49,520 nucleotides of DNA, taken from the NCBI GenBank assembly GCA_947168325.1, contig CAMVLN010000001.1, positions 1 through 49,520 of the forward strand, read 5' to 3'. Positions 1-8,561 of this stretch are shown here, in pieces. Made by a program: the position numbers and the translations under genes. Within the stretch, counting starts at the first letter, position 1. The number at the start of each line of letters is the position of its first letter. This stretch comes from an uncultured Elusimicrobia bacterium (lineage in GTDB: Bacteria > Elusimicrobiota > Endomicrobiia > Endomicrobiales > Endomicrobiaceae). The notes beneath the pieces are model-generated. The model was given only the letters and a program-made list of their open reading frames with translations. It was not told the origin of the DNA and made no database searches.

Positions 1-1
1 A

Positions 2-3000
2 GAAATAAAAAAAGCAGAAGAAACAAAAGAAGTAAAAGATGAAGGAAGGATACAAGAACAAGAAAAAAAGATAACAGAGGAACAAAAGAAAATAGATGAA
101 GAGAAAACGAAAATAGAACAGTTAGAAAAGAGAATAGAGGAACGAAGTATAGAAGACAAAAAAAGAATAGAAAAGATAAAAACAGAACAAGCTAAAATAG
201 ATGAAGCACAAGCTAAAATAGATGAAGCACAAGCATTAATAAATGAAGCAAAAGAAATAAAAGAAACAGAAGAAAAAAAAGAAGTAAAAGAAAAAGATGA
301 AAAAAAGATAACAGAGCAAGATGAAAAGATAAAAAAAGCACAAGAGATTATTGATAAGTCAATAAAAATACAAGAAGAGGCAAAAAAGATAATAAACAAA
401 ATAAATAGTGAAGCACAAGCAGAAAAATTAGCAGGAACATTTACAGTTAAAGATTTGAGTGATGAAAAATTAGTAAGTCAGTTAATGGAAGCAGTAGATA
501 AAGATATTATAACAATAAATAAAGAAACAACAAGAAAAACAATAATCAAAGCTATCAAACATTTAACATTACAACAGATAGAAAAAGATTTTAAACTTGG
601 TGCAAATAATTTTGTAGCTAAATATGGTGATTTATTAAAAATGGCAGAATTGAATGTAGAAGTTATAAAACAAAATATAGAAAATGTAGAAGATTTGTTT
701 TTAAAATCAGAAGTGGTAAAGAAGTTTACCGAACAAGGAATAGATTTAGATTTGCAGCAATGGAGTATGGAAGATTTATCAAGTGAAACATTTAAAAAAG
801 ATATTTTCTTTAGTGGTAAAACAGTTCAAAAAATGATAAGAGAAAAATATGAAGATATGAGCTATTCAGATTTATTAGCAAAAGTAAAAACTGAAGAAAA
901 TATTAAATTAATGGGATTTGATCAATTATATAAAAATAAAGACAAATTAGAAAAAGAATTAAAGAATAAACAAATAAAAGATGAAGAAATAAAAAATATA
1001 ATAAATAACATTAAAGTTGAAAAATTAAATGATAGCAAGTATATAACGGCAATAGTAGAGTTATTGAGAAAAGATATTATAACAACAAGTGATTTAAAAG
1101 ATAATAAAGTAGAAGAAGTAATAAAAAATAAGAAGTATATCGAACTTGTAAGTATATTAGGGAAAGAAGATGAGGTAGATAAGATATTAAAAGCAATTGG
1201 AATGATGGATGCGGTAAATAATAAAAGAGTATTGAAAGAAATATCAAGTAAGAAGATACACAGTATAGTTATAATGAATATGACAATACAAGAGTTAATT
1301 GAGTCTAAACAATTAGATAGTGAAGCAAGAAAGGAAGCAGAGAAAGCAGAGAAAGATAAGGAAAAAAATATAAATAAAAAAGGTAAGACATTCAAAGAAC
1401 AATTGGAAAGTAAAACAGAAAGACTGCTAAAAGAAGGTTTGCAAGATAAATATATAAGTGAAAAAGAAAAAGAAATAATAAGAGCAGCAATATTAGAAAA
1501 GGCAATAGAAGAAGGAGTAAAAGATAAAACACAAACATTAGATCCTATAAAACAATGTGCAGTGATAGCAGGAATATTTGCAAAAAAATCATCTAGAGCA
1601 ATAGAAATATCAGATAAAGATGCTTTTGTAAATAATACAGTAGCAGGATTAGAAAATATAGAAACAAAGTTAAAAGATTTAATGATGGCAACAGGAACAG
1701 AAACTGCACTAGTAACAAATAATAATGCAATAAAAAAAGGTATGATGTTAGTTTTAGAAGATGGTAAAGGTAATACTCATGTAATAACAGTAATGGATGT
1801 AAAAGATAATAATGTTATATATGTAGCGAATGTAAAAGGGAAAAAAGATGTAATAAAAACAACAATAGCAATAGAGGATTTGAAAAAAGGAGTAATAGTA
1901 TCGGAAGATGGCAAATTAGTGGTAACACAAGAAGAAAATAAACTTAAGTGGGAAGGTTTAGTATTAGCAACATATAAATTGATAAATAATACAGAAGGAA
2001 TAACAACTGTAAAAAATGTTCAGGATATGTTTAAAATTAACGAAAATTTAGCAGAAAAAATAGGTGTTGAAGGAATGAAGATAGTTGCAGCGGTAATGAG
2101 TGGAATAACAGAGCCAAAAACAGATGCAATGGAAGTAAAAGCAATAGCAAAAATGTTAGGAGTGGAAGTATCTCAATTAACAGCAAGTGATATTGCAACA
2201 AAAGTATTTGGGAATGATAATATAGGTACAATGAATGATAAAGATATAATAGATATGATATTAACAAGAATGGGAGATTTAAGTAAAGAAGGCAATAGTG
2301 CAGATGTGAAGGCTATAGAGTTAACAGCTGTAGCAGGTGGCTTGTTATTAGCAATGAAATCGCAAAATGTAGAATATGTACAAGAATTAAACCAAACAGA
2401 GATGAACAAAAATAAAGAAAAGATTAGAAAATTATTGAAAGATGTATATGGAAATAATAAAGATGGATATACTGAAAAAGGTTTTGATTTTATAAGCAAT
2501 TTATTGAATTTACAAGAAGCACTAACTGTAAAAAATATGTTTAAAATTGAAGAAAATACAGAAAAAAAACTAGGGGTTGCAGGAATAAATACGGTTACAG
2601 CAGTAATAAATGGAATAACAGAGCCAAAAACAGATGCAATGGAAGTAAAAGCAATAGCAAAAATGTTAGGAGTGGAAGTATCTCAATTAACAGCAAGTGA
2701 TATTGCAACAAAAGTATTTGGGAATGATAATATAGGTACAATGAGTGATAAAGATATAATAGATATGATATTAACAAGAATGGGATATTTAAGTAAAGAA
2801 GGCAATAGTAATAATAGTGCAAATGTGAAGTTAGCTATAGAGTTAACAGCTGTAGCAGGTGGCTTGTTGCTAGCAATGAAAAAACAAGGTGTAGATAAGG
2901 TTATAGATTTAGACCAAACAACAATAAATTCAAACCAAGTAACAATAAGCAAAATGTTGAAAGAAGAGTATCAAAATAATTATATGAATAAAAATGACAA

Positions 3001-3196
3001 AGATTTTATAATCAATTTATCACAATTACAAAAAGCAGTAACAGAGAAAACGACATACACAGCACAAGAGAGAAAAGATATATTGGATGCTTTGGCAAAC
3101 GGAAACAGCAGAGGACAACTGATAAACAAAGATGCAGAGAAAGTAAAAGATATATTCAATATGCAATATATCCGTGAAAAATTAAAGTCAGCTTAG
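2..3196 (+). CDS. Giant coiled-coil protein, 5' end outside window (possible C39-like domain, internal repeats)
   Basis: The reading frame is open from base 2 to the TAA at 3194-3196, so at least 1064 codons are visible and the true start lies before the window. A TTG at 455 is only an internal codon. Visible residues 1-150 are almost pure Lys/Glu/Gln/Ile coiled coil with a short repeat around AKIDEAQ. Residues 150-500 are helical and charged. Residues 514-640 have the layout of a C39-like papain-fold domain: Gln-Cys (Cys519, KQCAVIAG), a His about 75 residues on (His593, THVITVMD), then Asn610 in VIYVAN and a DLKKGVIV tail. Residues 676-1016 form two 170-residue repeats. The C39 reading is inference from motif order; no known protein was recognised. 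No membrane segment is visible. Codon use is as A-rich as the chromosome. Confidence 0.75.
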   Translation, partial: EIKKAEETKEVKDEGRIQEQEKKITEEQKKIDEEKTKIEQLEKRIEERSIEDKKRIEKIKTEQAKIDEAQAKIDEAQALINEAKEIKETEEKKEVKEKDEKKITEQDEKIKKAQEIIDKSIKIQEEAKKIINKINSEAQAEKLAGTFTVKDLSDEKLVSQLMEAVDKDIITINKETTRKTIIKAIKHLTLQQIEKDFKLGANNFVAKYGDLLKMAELNVEVIKQNIENVEDLFLKSEVVKKFTEQGIDLDLQQWSMEDLSSETFKKDIFFSGKTVQKMIREKYEDMSYSDLLAKVKTEENIKLMGFDQLYKNKDKLEKELKNKQIKDEEIKNIINNIKVEKLNDSKYITAIVELLRKDIITTSDLKDNKVEEVIKNKKYIELVSILGKEDEVDKILKAIGMMDAVNNKRVLKEISSKKIHSIVIMNMTIQELIESKQLDSEARKEAEKAEKDKEKNINKKGKTFKEQLESKTERLLKEGLQDKYISEKEKEIIRAAILEKAIEEGVKDKTQTLDPIKQCAVIAGIFAKKSSRAIEISDKDAFVNNTVAGLENIETKLKDLMMATGTETALVTNNNAIKKGMMLVLEDGKGNTHVITVMDVKDNNVIYVANVKGKKDVIKTTIAIEDLKKGVIVSEDGKLVVTQEENKLKWEGLVLATYKLINNTEGITTVKNVQDMFKINENLAEKIGVEGMKIVAAVMSGITEPKTDAMEVKAIAKMLGVEVSQLTASDIATKVFGNDNIGTMNDKDIIDMILTRMGDLSKEGNSADVKAIELTAVAGGLLLAMKSQNVEYVQELNQTEMNKNKEKIRKLLKDVYGNNKDGYTEKGFDFISNLLNLQEALTVKNMFKIEENTEKKLGVAGINTVTAVINGITEPKTDAMEVKAIAKMLGVEVSQLTASDIATKVFGNDNIGTMSDKDIIDMILTRMGYLSKEGNSNNSANVKLAIELTAVAGGLLLAMKKQGVDKVIDLDQTTINSNQVTISKMLKEEYQNNYMNKNDKDFIINLSQLQKAVTEKTTYTAQERKDILDALANGNSRGQLINKDAEKVKDIFNMQYIREKLKSA
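2101..2808 (+). repeat. Tandem 510-bp (170-codon) internal duplication
   Basis: Bases 2101-2298 recur at 2611-2808 (offset exactly 510) with only two mismatches, at 2235/2745 and 2276/2786. Homology continues at protein level on both sides, from the MFKI segments at 2027 and 2537 through the LTAVAGGLLLAMK segments, with a few extra codons inserted after KEGNS in the second copy. The near-identical DNA core flanked by diverged protein suggests recent duplication or gene conversion. Confidence 0.9.
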
Positions 3197-3262
3197 TTTT
3201 GTGGTTGTGCTGAATATAAATTAGTTCAAAACAATAGAATAAATTTATTTTAAAAAATTCTT

Positions 3263-3299
3263 TAATTTGATGTAATGTTTTAAGCATTACATCAAATTA
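3263..3299. terminator. Hairpin between convergent genes
   Basis: A perfect 15-bp stem (3263-3277 with 3285-3299) encloses a 7-base loop. It lies between the end of the giant gene (+) and the end of nrdG (-), and contains the nrdG stop codon. It is AT-rich with no long T-run on either side, so its use as a bidirectional terminator is likely but not proven. Confidence 0.55.
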
Positions 3300-3890
3300 T
3301 TGTAAAGTTATTGGATTACATTTTTGTACTTTATAATGATTGCTGATATTAAGAAAATCAGCCATTGTTTGTATATCTTTATCAAACAATTTTGTTTTGT
3401 CAAAAGTTGTTCTAAATAAAAATTCTATACCTGATTTTTTTATTAAATTTATACTTTGTTTTATTGAAAATATATCAACTGCAACACAACATACTAAGTT
3501 GTATTTATCAAAGGGAGCTTTTATATCCATGGCGATAAAATCTACTAACTTTTGATTTAGAAGCTGTTCCAATACTCTAGGATTTGACCCATTTGTATCA
3601 AGTTTTACTAGAAAATTCATTTGTTTAATTTGTTTTATAAACTCAATTAAATCTGGTTGCAATGTAGGTTCCCCGCCGGTTATAACAACAGCATCCAATT
3701 GATTTTTTCTATTTTCAAGAAAAGTAAAAACTTGCTGTTCTAATATTGGACTTTTATATATATTAGGATAAACAAGTTCAGGATTATGGCAATAACTACA
3801 CTTGAAATTGCAACCTTGTGTAAAAATAATTGCTGCCATTTTATTTGGATAATCTATAAACGAAAATTTTTGTAATCCACCTATTCTCAT
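3297..3890 (-). CDS. nrdG: Anaerobic ribonucleotide reductase activating protein (radical SAM)
   Basis: This radical SAM enzyme installs the glycyl radical on NrdD. The cluster motif CNFKCSYC (CxxxCxxC) lies near residue 28, followed by a GGEPTL glycine-rich motif and a LVKLDTNG segment typical of the family. At about 197 aa the length is normal for the NrdG-type activases of anaerobes (TIGR02495-like). The frame can be extended to a GTG at 3905, but the ATG at 3890 is preceded by GCGGAG at good spacing and is preferred. It follows nrdD by 16 bases, so the two are co-transcribed. The stop codon lies inside the downstream hairpin. In place of the usual C-terminal extension the protein ends in a short VQKCNPITLQ tail. 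Confidence 0.9.
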   Translation of the reverse strand: MRIGGLQKFSFIDYPNKMAAIIFTQGCNFKCSYCHNPELVYPNIYKSPILEQQVFTFLENRKNQLDAVVITGGEPTLQPDLIEFIKQIKQMNFLVKLDTNGSNPRVLEQLLNQKLVDFIAMDIKAPFDKYNLVCCVAVDIFSIKQSINLIKKSGIEFLFRTTFDKTKLFDKDIQTMADFLNISNHYKVQKCNPITLQ

Positions 3891-3906
3891 TAAAACACTC
3901 CGCACT

Positions 3907-6012
3907 TTACATACTTGCTACCTTTCTTATTTTAAATTCTTCTTGTTTACCGTCATTCCACTGAGAAACAGGTCTTAAGTAGCCAACAACTCTTGAGTAT
4001 ACTTCACATGTTGAGTTGCATGTAGGGCAAGTTTTTACTTCACCATTCAAATAACCATCATTAGGACAAACACTAAATGTAGGAGTTATAGACATATAAG
4101 GAAGTTTATAATTTGTAAATGCTTTTTTTATAAAATTTTTCATAGATTCAGTATCCGTAATTTGTTCACCTATAAACATATGTTGAACTGTTCCACCGGT
4201 ATATAAAGATTGTATTTCATGCTGTAGCTCTAATATTTCAAATAAATCATCTGTATAATTTACAGGTAATTGTGTTGAATTTGTATAAAATGGAGGATGA
4301 TTTTGTTTAACTGCATCCATATTTGCAAATATAATATCAGAATATTTTTCCCTATCTATTTTTGCAAGTCTGTAAGAAGTTCCTTCTGCAGGAGTTGCTT
4401 CTAAATTATAAATATTTCCTGTTTCTTCCTGATATTTTTGCAATGTAGTTCTCATGTAGGTTAAAACTTTTATTGCAAAATCTTTGCCTTTTTGACTTGC
4501 AATGTTTTCTTTTAAAAAATTCATACAACATTCATTCATTCCTACAACCCCTATGGTTGAAAAATGATTTTTCCAATAACAACCAAATCTCTGTTTAATG
4601 CTTCTTAAATAAAAGTTCATATATGGATAGAGATTTTGTTCTGTAAGCCTTTCCAAAACTTTTCTTTTTGTTTCCAAACTGTTTTTAGCTATAGTCATCA
4701 ACCTATCAAGTTTACAAAAAAAATCTTCTTCATTTTTTGATTCATATCCTAGCCGTGGCATATTTAAGGTAACAACACCTATTGATCCAGTTAATGGCGA
4801 TGCCCCAAAAAGTCCGCCACCTCTTCTTCTAAGCTCTCTGTTATCTATCCTTAACCTGCAACACATACTTCTTGCATCATCTGGATCCATATCTGAATTA
4901 ATAAAATTTGCAAAGTAAGGTATACCATATTTTGCAGTTGCTGCCCACAATAAATTAAGTTCAGGATTATCCCAGTTGAAATCTTTACTTATATTGTAGG
5001 TAGGAATAGGAAAACTGAATACTCTTCCTTTTGCATCGCCTTCAAGCATTACTTCTAAAAATGCTTTATTTAACATATCCATTTCTTTTTGAAACTCACC
5101 ATATGTTCTATTTTGAGGTTTTCCACCGATAATTACAGCCTCGTCTTTATAATGTTTAGGAACTTTTAAATCAAATGTTAAATTTGTAAAAGGAGATTGA
5201 AACCCAACCCTTGTAGGAACATTCAAGTTAAATAAAAATTCTTGTAATGCCTGTTTTACTTCTTTATAAGATAAATTGTCATAAGCAATAAACGGTGCAA
5301 GTAAAGTATCAAAACTTGAAAAAGCTTGTGCACCTGCAGACTCTCCTTGAAGAGTAAAAAAGAAATTAACTATTTGCCCTAATGCACTTTTAAAATGTTT
5401 TGCAGGATAAGATTCTATTTTTCCTGCAACACCTTTAAAACCAGTTACAAGCAAATCATGCAAATCCCAACCTACACAATATACACCAAGAATCCCCAAA
5501 TCATGTATATGTAAATCGCCTTCAGTGTGAGCTTTCTTAATATCGTCAGTGTAAATTTTGTTTAACCAATATACTTTACTTACTTCAGAAGATATATAAT
5601 TGTTTAATCCCTGTAAAGAATACGACATATTACTATTTTCTTTTACTTGCCAATCTGCTTTAGATAAATAATTATCAACTAAATCAACATTAAACTTTGA
5701 AATAACCTCTCTCATTTTTGAGTGTTGGTCTCTATATATAATAAATGCTTTTGCAGAAGCTTTATAAGGAGAATTTAATAATACTTCTTCAACTATATCT
5801 TGTATTTGTTCTACAGTAGGTTTTCCATTGCTTATTGTTTCTTGTGCAATACTTAAAACTTTTACAGCTAAATTTAAAGAAATCTGTTCACCAAATTCTC
5901 CAGTTGCTGTTCCTGCTTTTAAAATTGCTTGTTGAATTTTTTTTGAATTGAATTTTTCCTGTTTACCGTCTCTTTTTACAATACAATCAAAAACCGAAAG
6001 TATTTTATCCAT
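3907..6012 (-). CDS. nrdD: Anaerobic ribonucleoside-triphosphate reductase (class III)
   Basis: Reduces ribonucleoside triphosphates to dNTPs without oxygen. An N-terminal ATP-cone (residues 1-95, IVKRDGKQEKFN) is the allosteric site. The barrel follows, and the C-terminus holds a zinc site (CPND...CPTCNSTC) and the glycyl-radical loop RVVGYLRPV, with Gly near residue 677. The predicted length is 701 aa, normal for the family. An upstream ATG at 6027 exists, but the ATG at 6012 has GGGAGA at correct spacing and gives the MDKIL start. It is the first gene of nrdDG, behind a promoter, NrdR-like boxes and a B12 riboswitch. Its control by B12 implies a cobalamin-dependent NrdJ elsewhere in the genome (inference). 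Confidence 0.95.
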   Translation of the reverse strand: MDKILSVFDCIVKRDGKQEKFNSKKIQQAILKAGTATGEFGEQISLNLAVKVLSIAQETISNGKPTVEQIQDIVEEVLLNSPYKASAKAFIIYRDQHSKMREVISKFNVDLVDNYLSKADWQVKENSNMSYSLQGLNNYISSEVSKVYWLNKIYTDDIKKAHTEGDLHIHDLGILGVYCVGWDLHDLLVTGFKGVAGKIESYPAKHFKSALGQIVNFFFTLQGESAGAQAFSSFDTLLAPFIAYDNLSYKEVKQALQEFLFNLNVPTRVGFQSPFTNLTFDLKVPKHYKDEAVIIGGKPQNRTYGEFQKEMDMLNKAFLEVMLEGDAKGRVFSFPIPTYNISKDFNWDNPELNLLWAATAKYGIPYFANFINSDMDPDDARSMCCRLRIDNRELRRRGGGLFGASPLTGSIGVVTLNMPRLGYESKNEEDFFCKLDRLMTIAKNSLETKRKVLERLTEQNLYPYMNFYLRSIKQRFGCYWKNHFSTIGVVGMNECCMNFLKENIASQKGKDFAIKVLTYMRTTLQKYQEETGNIYNLEATPAEGTSYRLAKIDREKYSDIIFANMDAVKQNHPPFYTNSTQLPVNYTDDLFEILELQHEIQSLYTGGTVQHMFIGEQITDTESMKNFIKKAFTNYKLPYMSITPTFSVCPNDGYLNGEVKTCPTCNSTCEVYSRVVGYLRPVSQWNDGKQEEFKIRKVASM

Positions 6013-6142
6013 TTGCTTTTCTCCCATATATTAAAATTTTTTATTTTTATGTAAATATGGAAATGCACCCTGGTTTTCTTGTTTCCATTAGAAATATGAA
6101 AAGTTATTCCTCGACAACTTTCATAAATAGTATTTGTTTATT

Positions 6143-6303
6143 GGCAGGTATTCTGGCTTAAGGATAATAACCTACTAAACTTTATCTTCCCGCTTATAAA
6201 AAGCAGTGATTTTTTTAAATTAAAAGCTTTTCGTTTCCTATTACAGCACCGGGAGTGCTTTAGATTTCAACTAAATTCCCTATTAAGTTTTATTGAGAAC
6301 ACC
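6143..6303 (-). promoter_or_regulatory. Cobalamin (B12) riboswitch upstream of nrdD
   Basis: Read on the minus strand, the order of conserved blocks matches the cobalamin aptamer: GGTG at the 5' end, AATAGGGAA, GTTGAAATCTAAAGC, a CCCGGTGCTGTAAT block, CACTG, GGGAAG, and the closing AAGCCAGAATACCTGCC at 6144-6160. It sits between the nrd promoter and the nrdD start. A possible expression-platform hairpin lies at about 6095-6123 (ATGAAA...TTTCAT), well upstream of the ribosome-binding site. B12 is expected to switch the class III reductase off, as known for B12 riboswitches on non-class-II reductases. Confidence 0.92.
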
Positions 6304-6330
6304 AATAAAAGATATTAAAATTACATACTG

Positions 6331-6359
6331 ATTATATGTTTTAATTTATTGTTTGTCAA
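6331..6359 (-). promoter_or_regulatory. Consensus sigma-70 promoter of nrdDG
   Basis: The minus strand reads TTGACA (6359-6354), a 17-base spacer, then TATAAT (6336-6331). Both hexamers are perfect. Transcription would start near 6324, about 20 bases before the riboswitch aptamer. Confidence 0.9.
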
Positions 6360-6367
6360 TATATTAA

Positions 6368-6413
6368 ACACAATATATTGTTTTTATATATATTTTTAAC
6401 CTATATATTGTGA
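6368..6413 (-). promoter_or_regulatory. Pair of NrdR-like boxes
   Basis: Two 16-base AT-rich near-palindromes resemble the NrdR consensus (ACACnATATATnGTGT). The plus strand reads ACACAATATATTGTTT at 6368-6383 and AACCTATATATTGTGA at 6398-6413. They are 30 bp apart, close to three helical turns, directly upstream of the nrd -35 element. Tandem boxes with this spacing are the normal NrdR arrangement. Confidence 0.75.
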
Positions 6414-6414
6414 T

Positions 6415-7842
6415 TTATACAGAGAATTTCTTAACATCATCAGTAGCTTGTTTTATTGGTTTTATTGTTTCACAACCACCTATACATCCACCCTTACATG
6501 CCATAACTTCTATTAGGTTAGAATTGCAGTGCCCGTTAGCATAAGCGGAAAGTTTTAAAACTGTTTTTTTATCTAAATCTGTAATAAGTTCATCTTTTAT
6601 AAACTTAGTATCTATTTTTAAGTAGTGTTTTAAAGCTTGAGCTACTCCACCTGTTATAGCAAACTCTCTTGCATATTTTGTTGGAAAGTCTTCTGATGGA
6701 GTTTTTTTGCATGAATCTATATCTATATTTTTTGTTTTTATTATTGCTTGTAATTCTTGAAAAGTCAAAACATAGTCTACTAAAGAATCTTCTTGTGCTT
6801 CCTTTCTTTTTGATAAGCAAGGACCTATAAACACAGTAATGCAGTTGGGATATTTTTGTTTTGCAATTTCTGCAGTATAGTGCATAGGAGTACAAGTGTC
6901 TGATACGAACGGTTTTAGTTTTTCAAGATGTTTTTTTACTAACCTTATATAAGCATGGCAACAAGATGTAGTCATAAATTGTTGTTTGTTTACTACTAAT
7001 TTGTTTTCAAATTCTTCAGCTTCTTTTTTTGCTGTAATATCTGCACCCAAAGCAACTTCAAAAACATGTTCAAAACCTATTTGTTTAAGAACTGTTACAA
7101 TTTTACCAACAGATGTCCCGAACTGCCCTGTTATTGAAGGAGCTATCAAAGCTACCAATTTTTTTGTATGCAAAAGTTTTAACACATCAAGAATTTGCCT
7201 TCTTACCATTATTGCTCCAAAAGGACATGCACTAATACATTTACCACAACTTATACATAAACTGTGATCAATATTTGCTCTTCCTTTACCATCTTTTTTT
7301 ATTGCATTTACAGGGCAAGCTTCTTCACAAGGAACAACTAGTTTTAAAATTGCATGGTAAGGGCAAGCTTCTTTACATTTACCACAGTTTTTACATTTAT
7401 TAGTGTCTATATGTGCTTTGTGATTTTCAAAATATATTGCATCAAAATTACAAGCATTTATACATTTTCTAGATAAACATTCTTTACATATTTCGCTTAC
7501 CATAAATCTACTTTTAACACATGCAGAACATGCAGATTCAAGTACAGTTAAAAGTTTATTGTTTGTCTTATATTTTTTTTCATTTTCAGGTTTAAGATAA
7601 TATGAAAGCGGCAATGCTTCATCAACATCGTTTATTGAATAGCCAAGAGATGAGAGTGTTCTTAATTTTAAAATTGCCCTTTCTTTGTATACACAGCAAC
7701 GAACTTCAACATCGCTACCTTTAGGTAAAATATTAAAAGGAATATGATCTATATCATCCAACTTATTCTCAAAAAACAATCTGCAAATTTCTTCCAAAAC
7801 TTTATTTTTAAAATATTCTGAATAATTTATTTCTTGTTTCAT
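6415..7842 (-). CDS. Monomeric [FeFe]-hydrogenase, group B type
   Basis: Catalyses H2 production or uptake with ferredoxin-like electron carriers. Residues 115-215 carry clustered cysteines for 4Fe-4S centres (CKECLSRKC, CKNCGKCKEACP, CISCGKCISACP). The H-cluster domain follows: L1 as TTSCCHAY, L2 as GPCLSKRKE, L3 as MACKGGCIGGC. Double Cys in L1 and GGCIGG in L3 are group B features, and 475 aa fits the B1/B3 monomeric family. The usual Pro after the Cys pair in L1 is His here, which is unusual. It is a single gene with no NADH-linked partner subunits nearby. Its stop abuts the NrdR-like boxes of the next operon. The HydEFG maturases are not in this window. Confidence 0.88.
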   Translation of the reverse strand: MKQEINYSEYFKNKVLEEICRLFFENKLDDIDHIPFNILPKGSDVEVRCCVYKERAILKLRTLSSLGYSINDVDEALPLSYYLKPENEKKYKTNNKLLTVLESACSACVKSRFMVSEICKECLSRKCINACNFDAIYFENHKAHIDTNKCKNCGKCKEACPYHAILKLVVPCEEACPVNAIKKDGKGRANIDHSLCISCGKCISACPFGAIMVRRQILDVLKLLHTKKLVALIAPSITGQFGTSVGKIVTVLKQIGFEHVFEVALGADITAKKEAEEFENKLVVNKQQFMTTSCCHAYIRLVKKHLEKLKPFVSDTCTPMHYTAEIAKQKYPNCITVFIGPCLSKRKEAQEDSLVDYVLTFQELQAIIKTKNIDIDSCKKTPSEDFPTKYAREFAITGGVAQALKHYLKIDTKFIKDELITDLDKKTVLKLSAYANGHCNSNLIEVMACKGGCIGGCETIKPIKQATDDVKKFSV

Positions 7843-7965
7843 AATCTATATATTCTACAAATTTTTGATGAAAAAAGAAAAGTAAACTTTCTCGTTTTTT
7901 AAATTTTGTAAACTGTTTTTTTATAACAACTATTACAAAAAACATACACAAAATTATATTTTTCA

Positions 7966-8544
7966 TTATTTTTTTACAATCATATTTTCTATTTTTAAAA
8001 CATTATCAGAACTTATGTTGTCTAGTAACCATCTATCCAAAATAGTTGCTTTTCCAAAAGGCATATGTCCGTAAAAAAAAGACATTTGGTTTAAAGCAGA
8101 TTTTTTATCTTCTTTATCAATACAAAGTTTCCATAATGTTGCTACAAGACCAGTTCTATCAGCACCTCCTAAACAATGTATCAAAACCGGTCTTGGAGTT
8201 GTTTTAAATATTTTAAGAAGATATTGTATATCTTCATTTCTTGGCTTTCTATCTATAGCTAAATCTAAATCATAATGAACGATATTATAAATAGAGCATA
8301 CTTTTAATTCGTCATCATACCATTTAACCCCTTTTTCTTTTCCACGAAGATTTATAATACTTTTAATATTATATTTTGTTATATAGAAGGCTAATAATTT
8401 TTTATCAAGCTGTCTTGAACGATATGCCTGATTTTGTGTTATTGTATGGAAATTTCCTTTTAACCAAATATTAGCAAAAAATAGTCCATATATGATTATT
8501 AATATCAAAAAGATAACGACTATATTCTTTATAAATTTTTTCAT
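7966..8544 (-). CDS. Membrane-anchored tyrosine/dual-specificity phosphatase-like protein
   Basis: A 192-aa protein with an N-terminal membrane anchor (residues 8-28) followed by a periplasmic phosphatase-like domain. The CX5R signature is intact as HCLGGADRTG near residue 124, and the upstream IINLRGKEKG and YDLDLA segments fit the general acid region of DSP-type enzymes. Proteins of this type in diderms often act on phosphorylated lipids or sugars, but the substrate cannot be told here. It is the last gene of the apparent zinc operon, 17 bases after the small exported protein. No RNA terminator is obvious in the following 120 bases. Confidence 0.8.
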   Translation of the reverse strand: MKKFIKNIVVIFLILIIIYGLFFANIWLKGNFHTITQNQAYRSRQLDKKLLAFYITKYNIKSIINLRGKEKGVKWYDDELKVCSIYNIVHYDLDLAIDRKPRNEDIQYLLKIFKTTPRPVLIHCLGGADRTGLVATLWKLCIDKEDKKSALNQMSFFYGHMPFGKATILDRWLLDNISSDNVLKIENMIVKK

Positions 8545-8561
8545 AGTTATTAATTTTTTAT

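Noticed and set aside
180..240. Possible CRISPR-like or microsatellite repeat (GCTAAAATAGATGAAGCACAA twice)
   Set aside because: The copies are in-frame coiled-coil codons with no spacers; it is protein repeat, not an array.
922..2952. Several antisense open frames opposite the giant gene
   Set aside because: They are Leu/Phe/Ser-rich complements of Lys/Glu/Asn codons, two sets are duplicated only because the gene beneath is duplicated, and none has a ribosome-binding site.
455..3196. A 913-residue gene starting at the TTG at 455
   Set aside because: The frame is open to the left edge of the window with the same coiled-coil composition, and no ribosome-binding site precedes the TTG.
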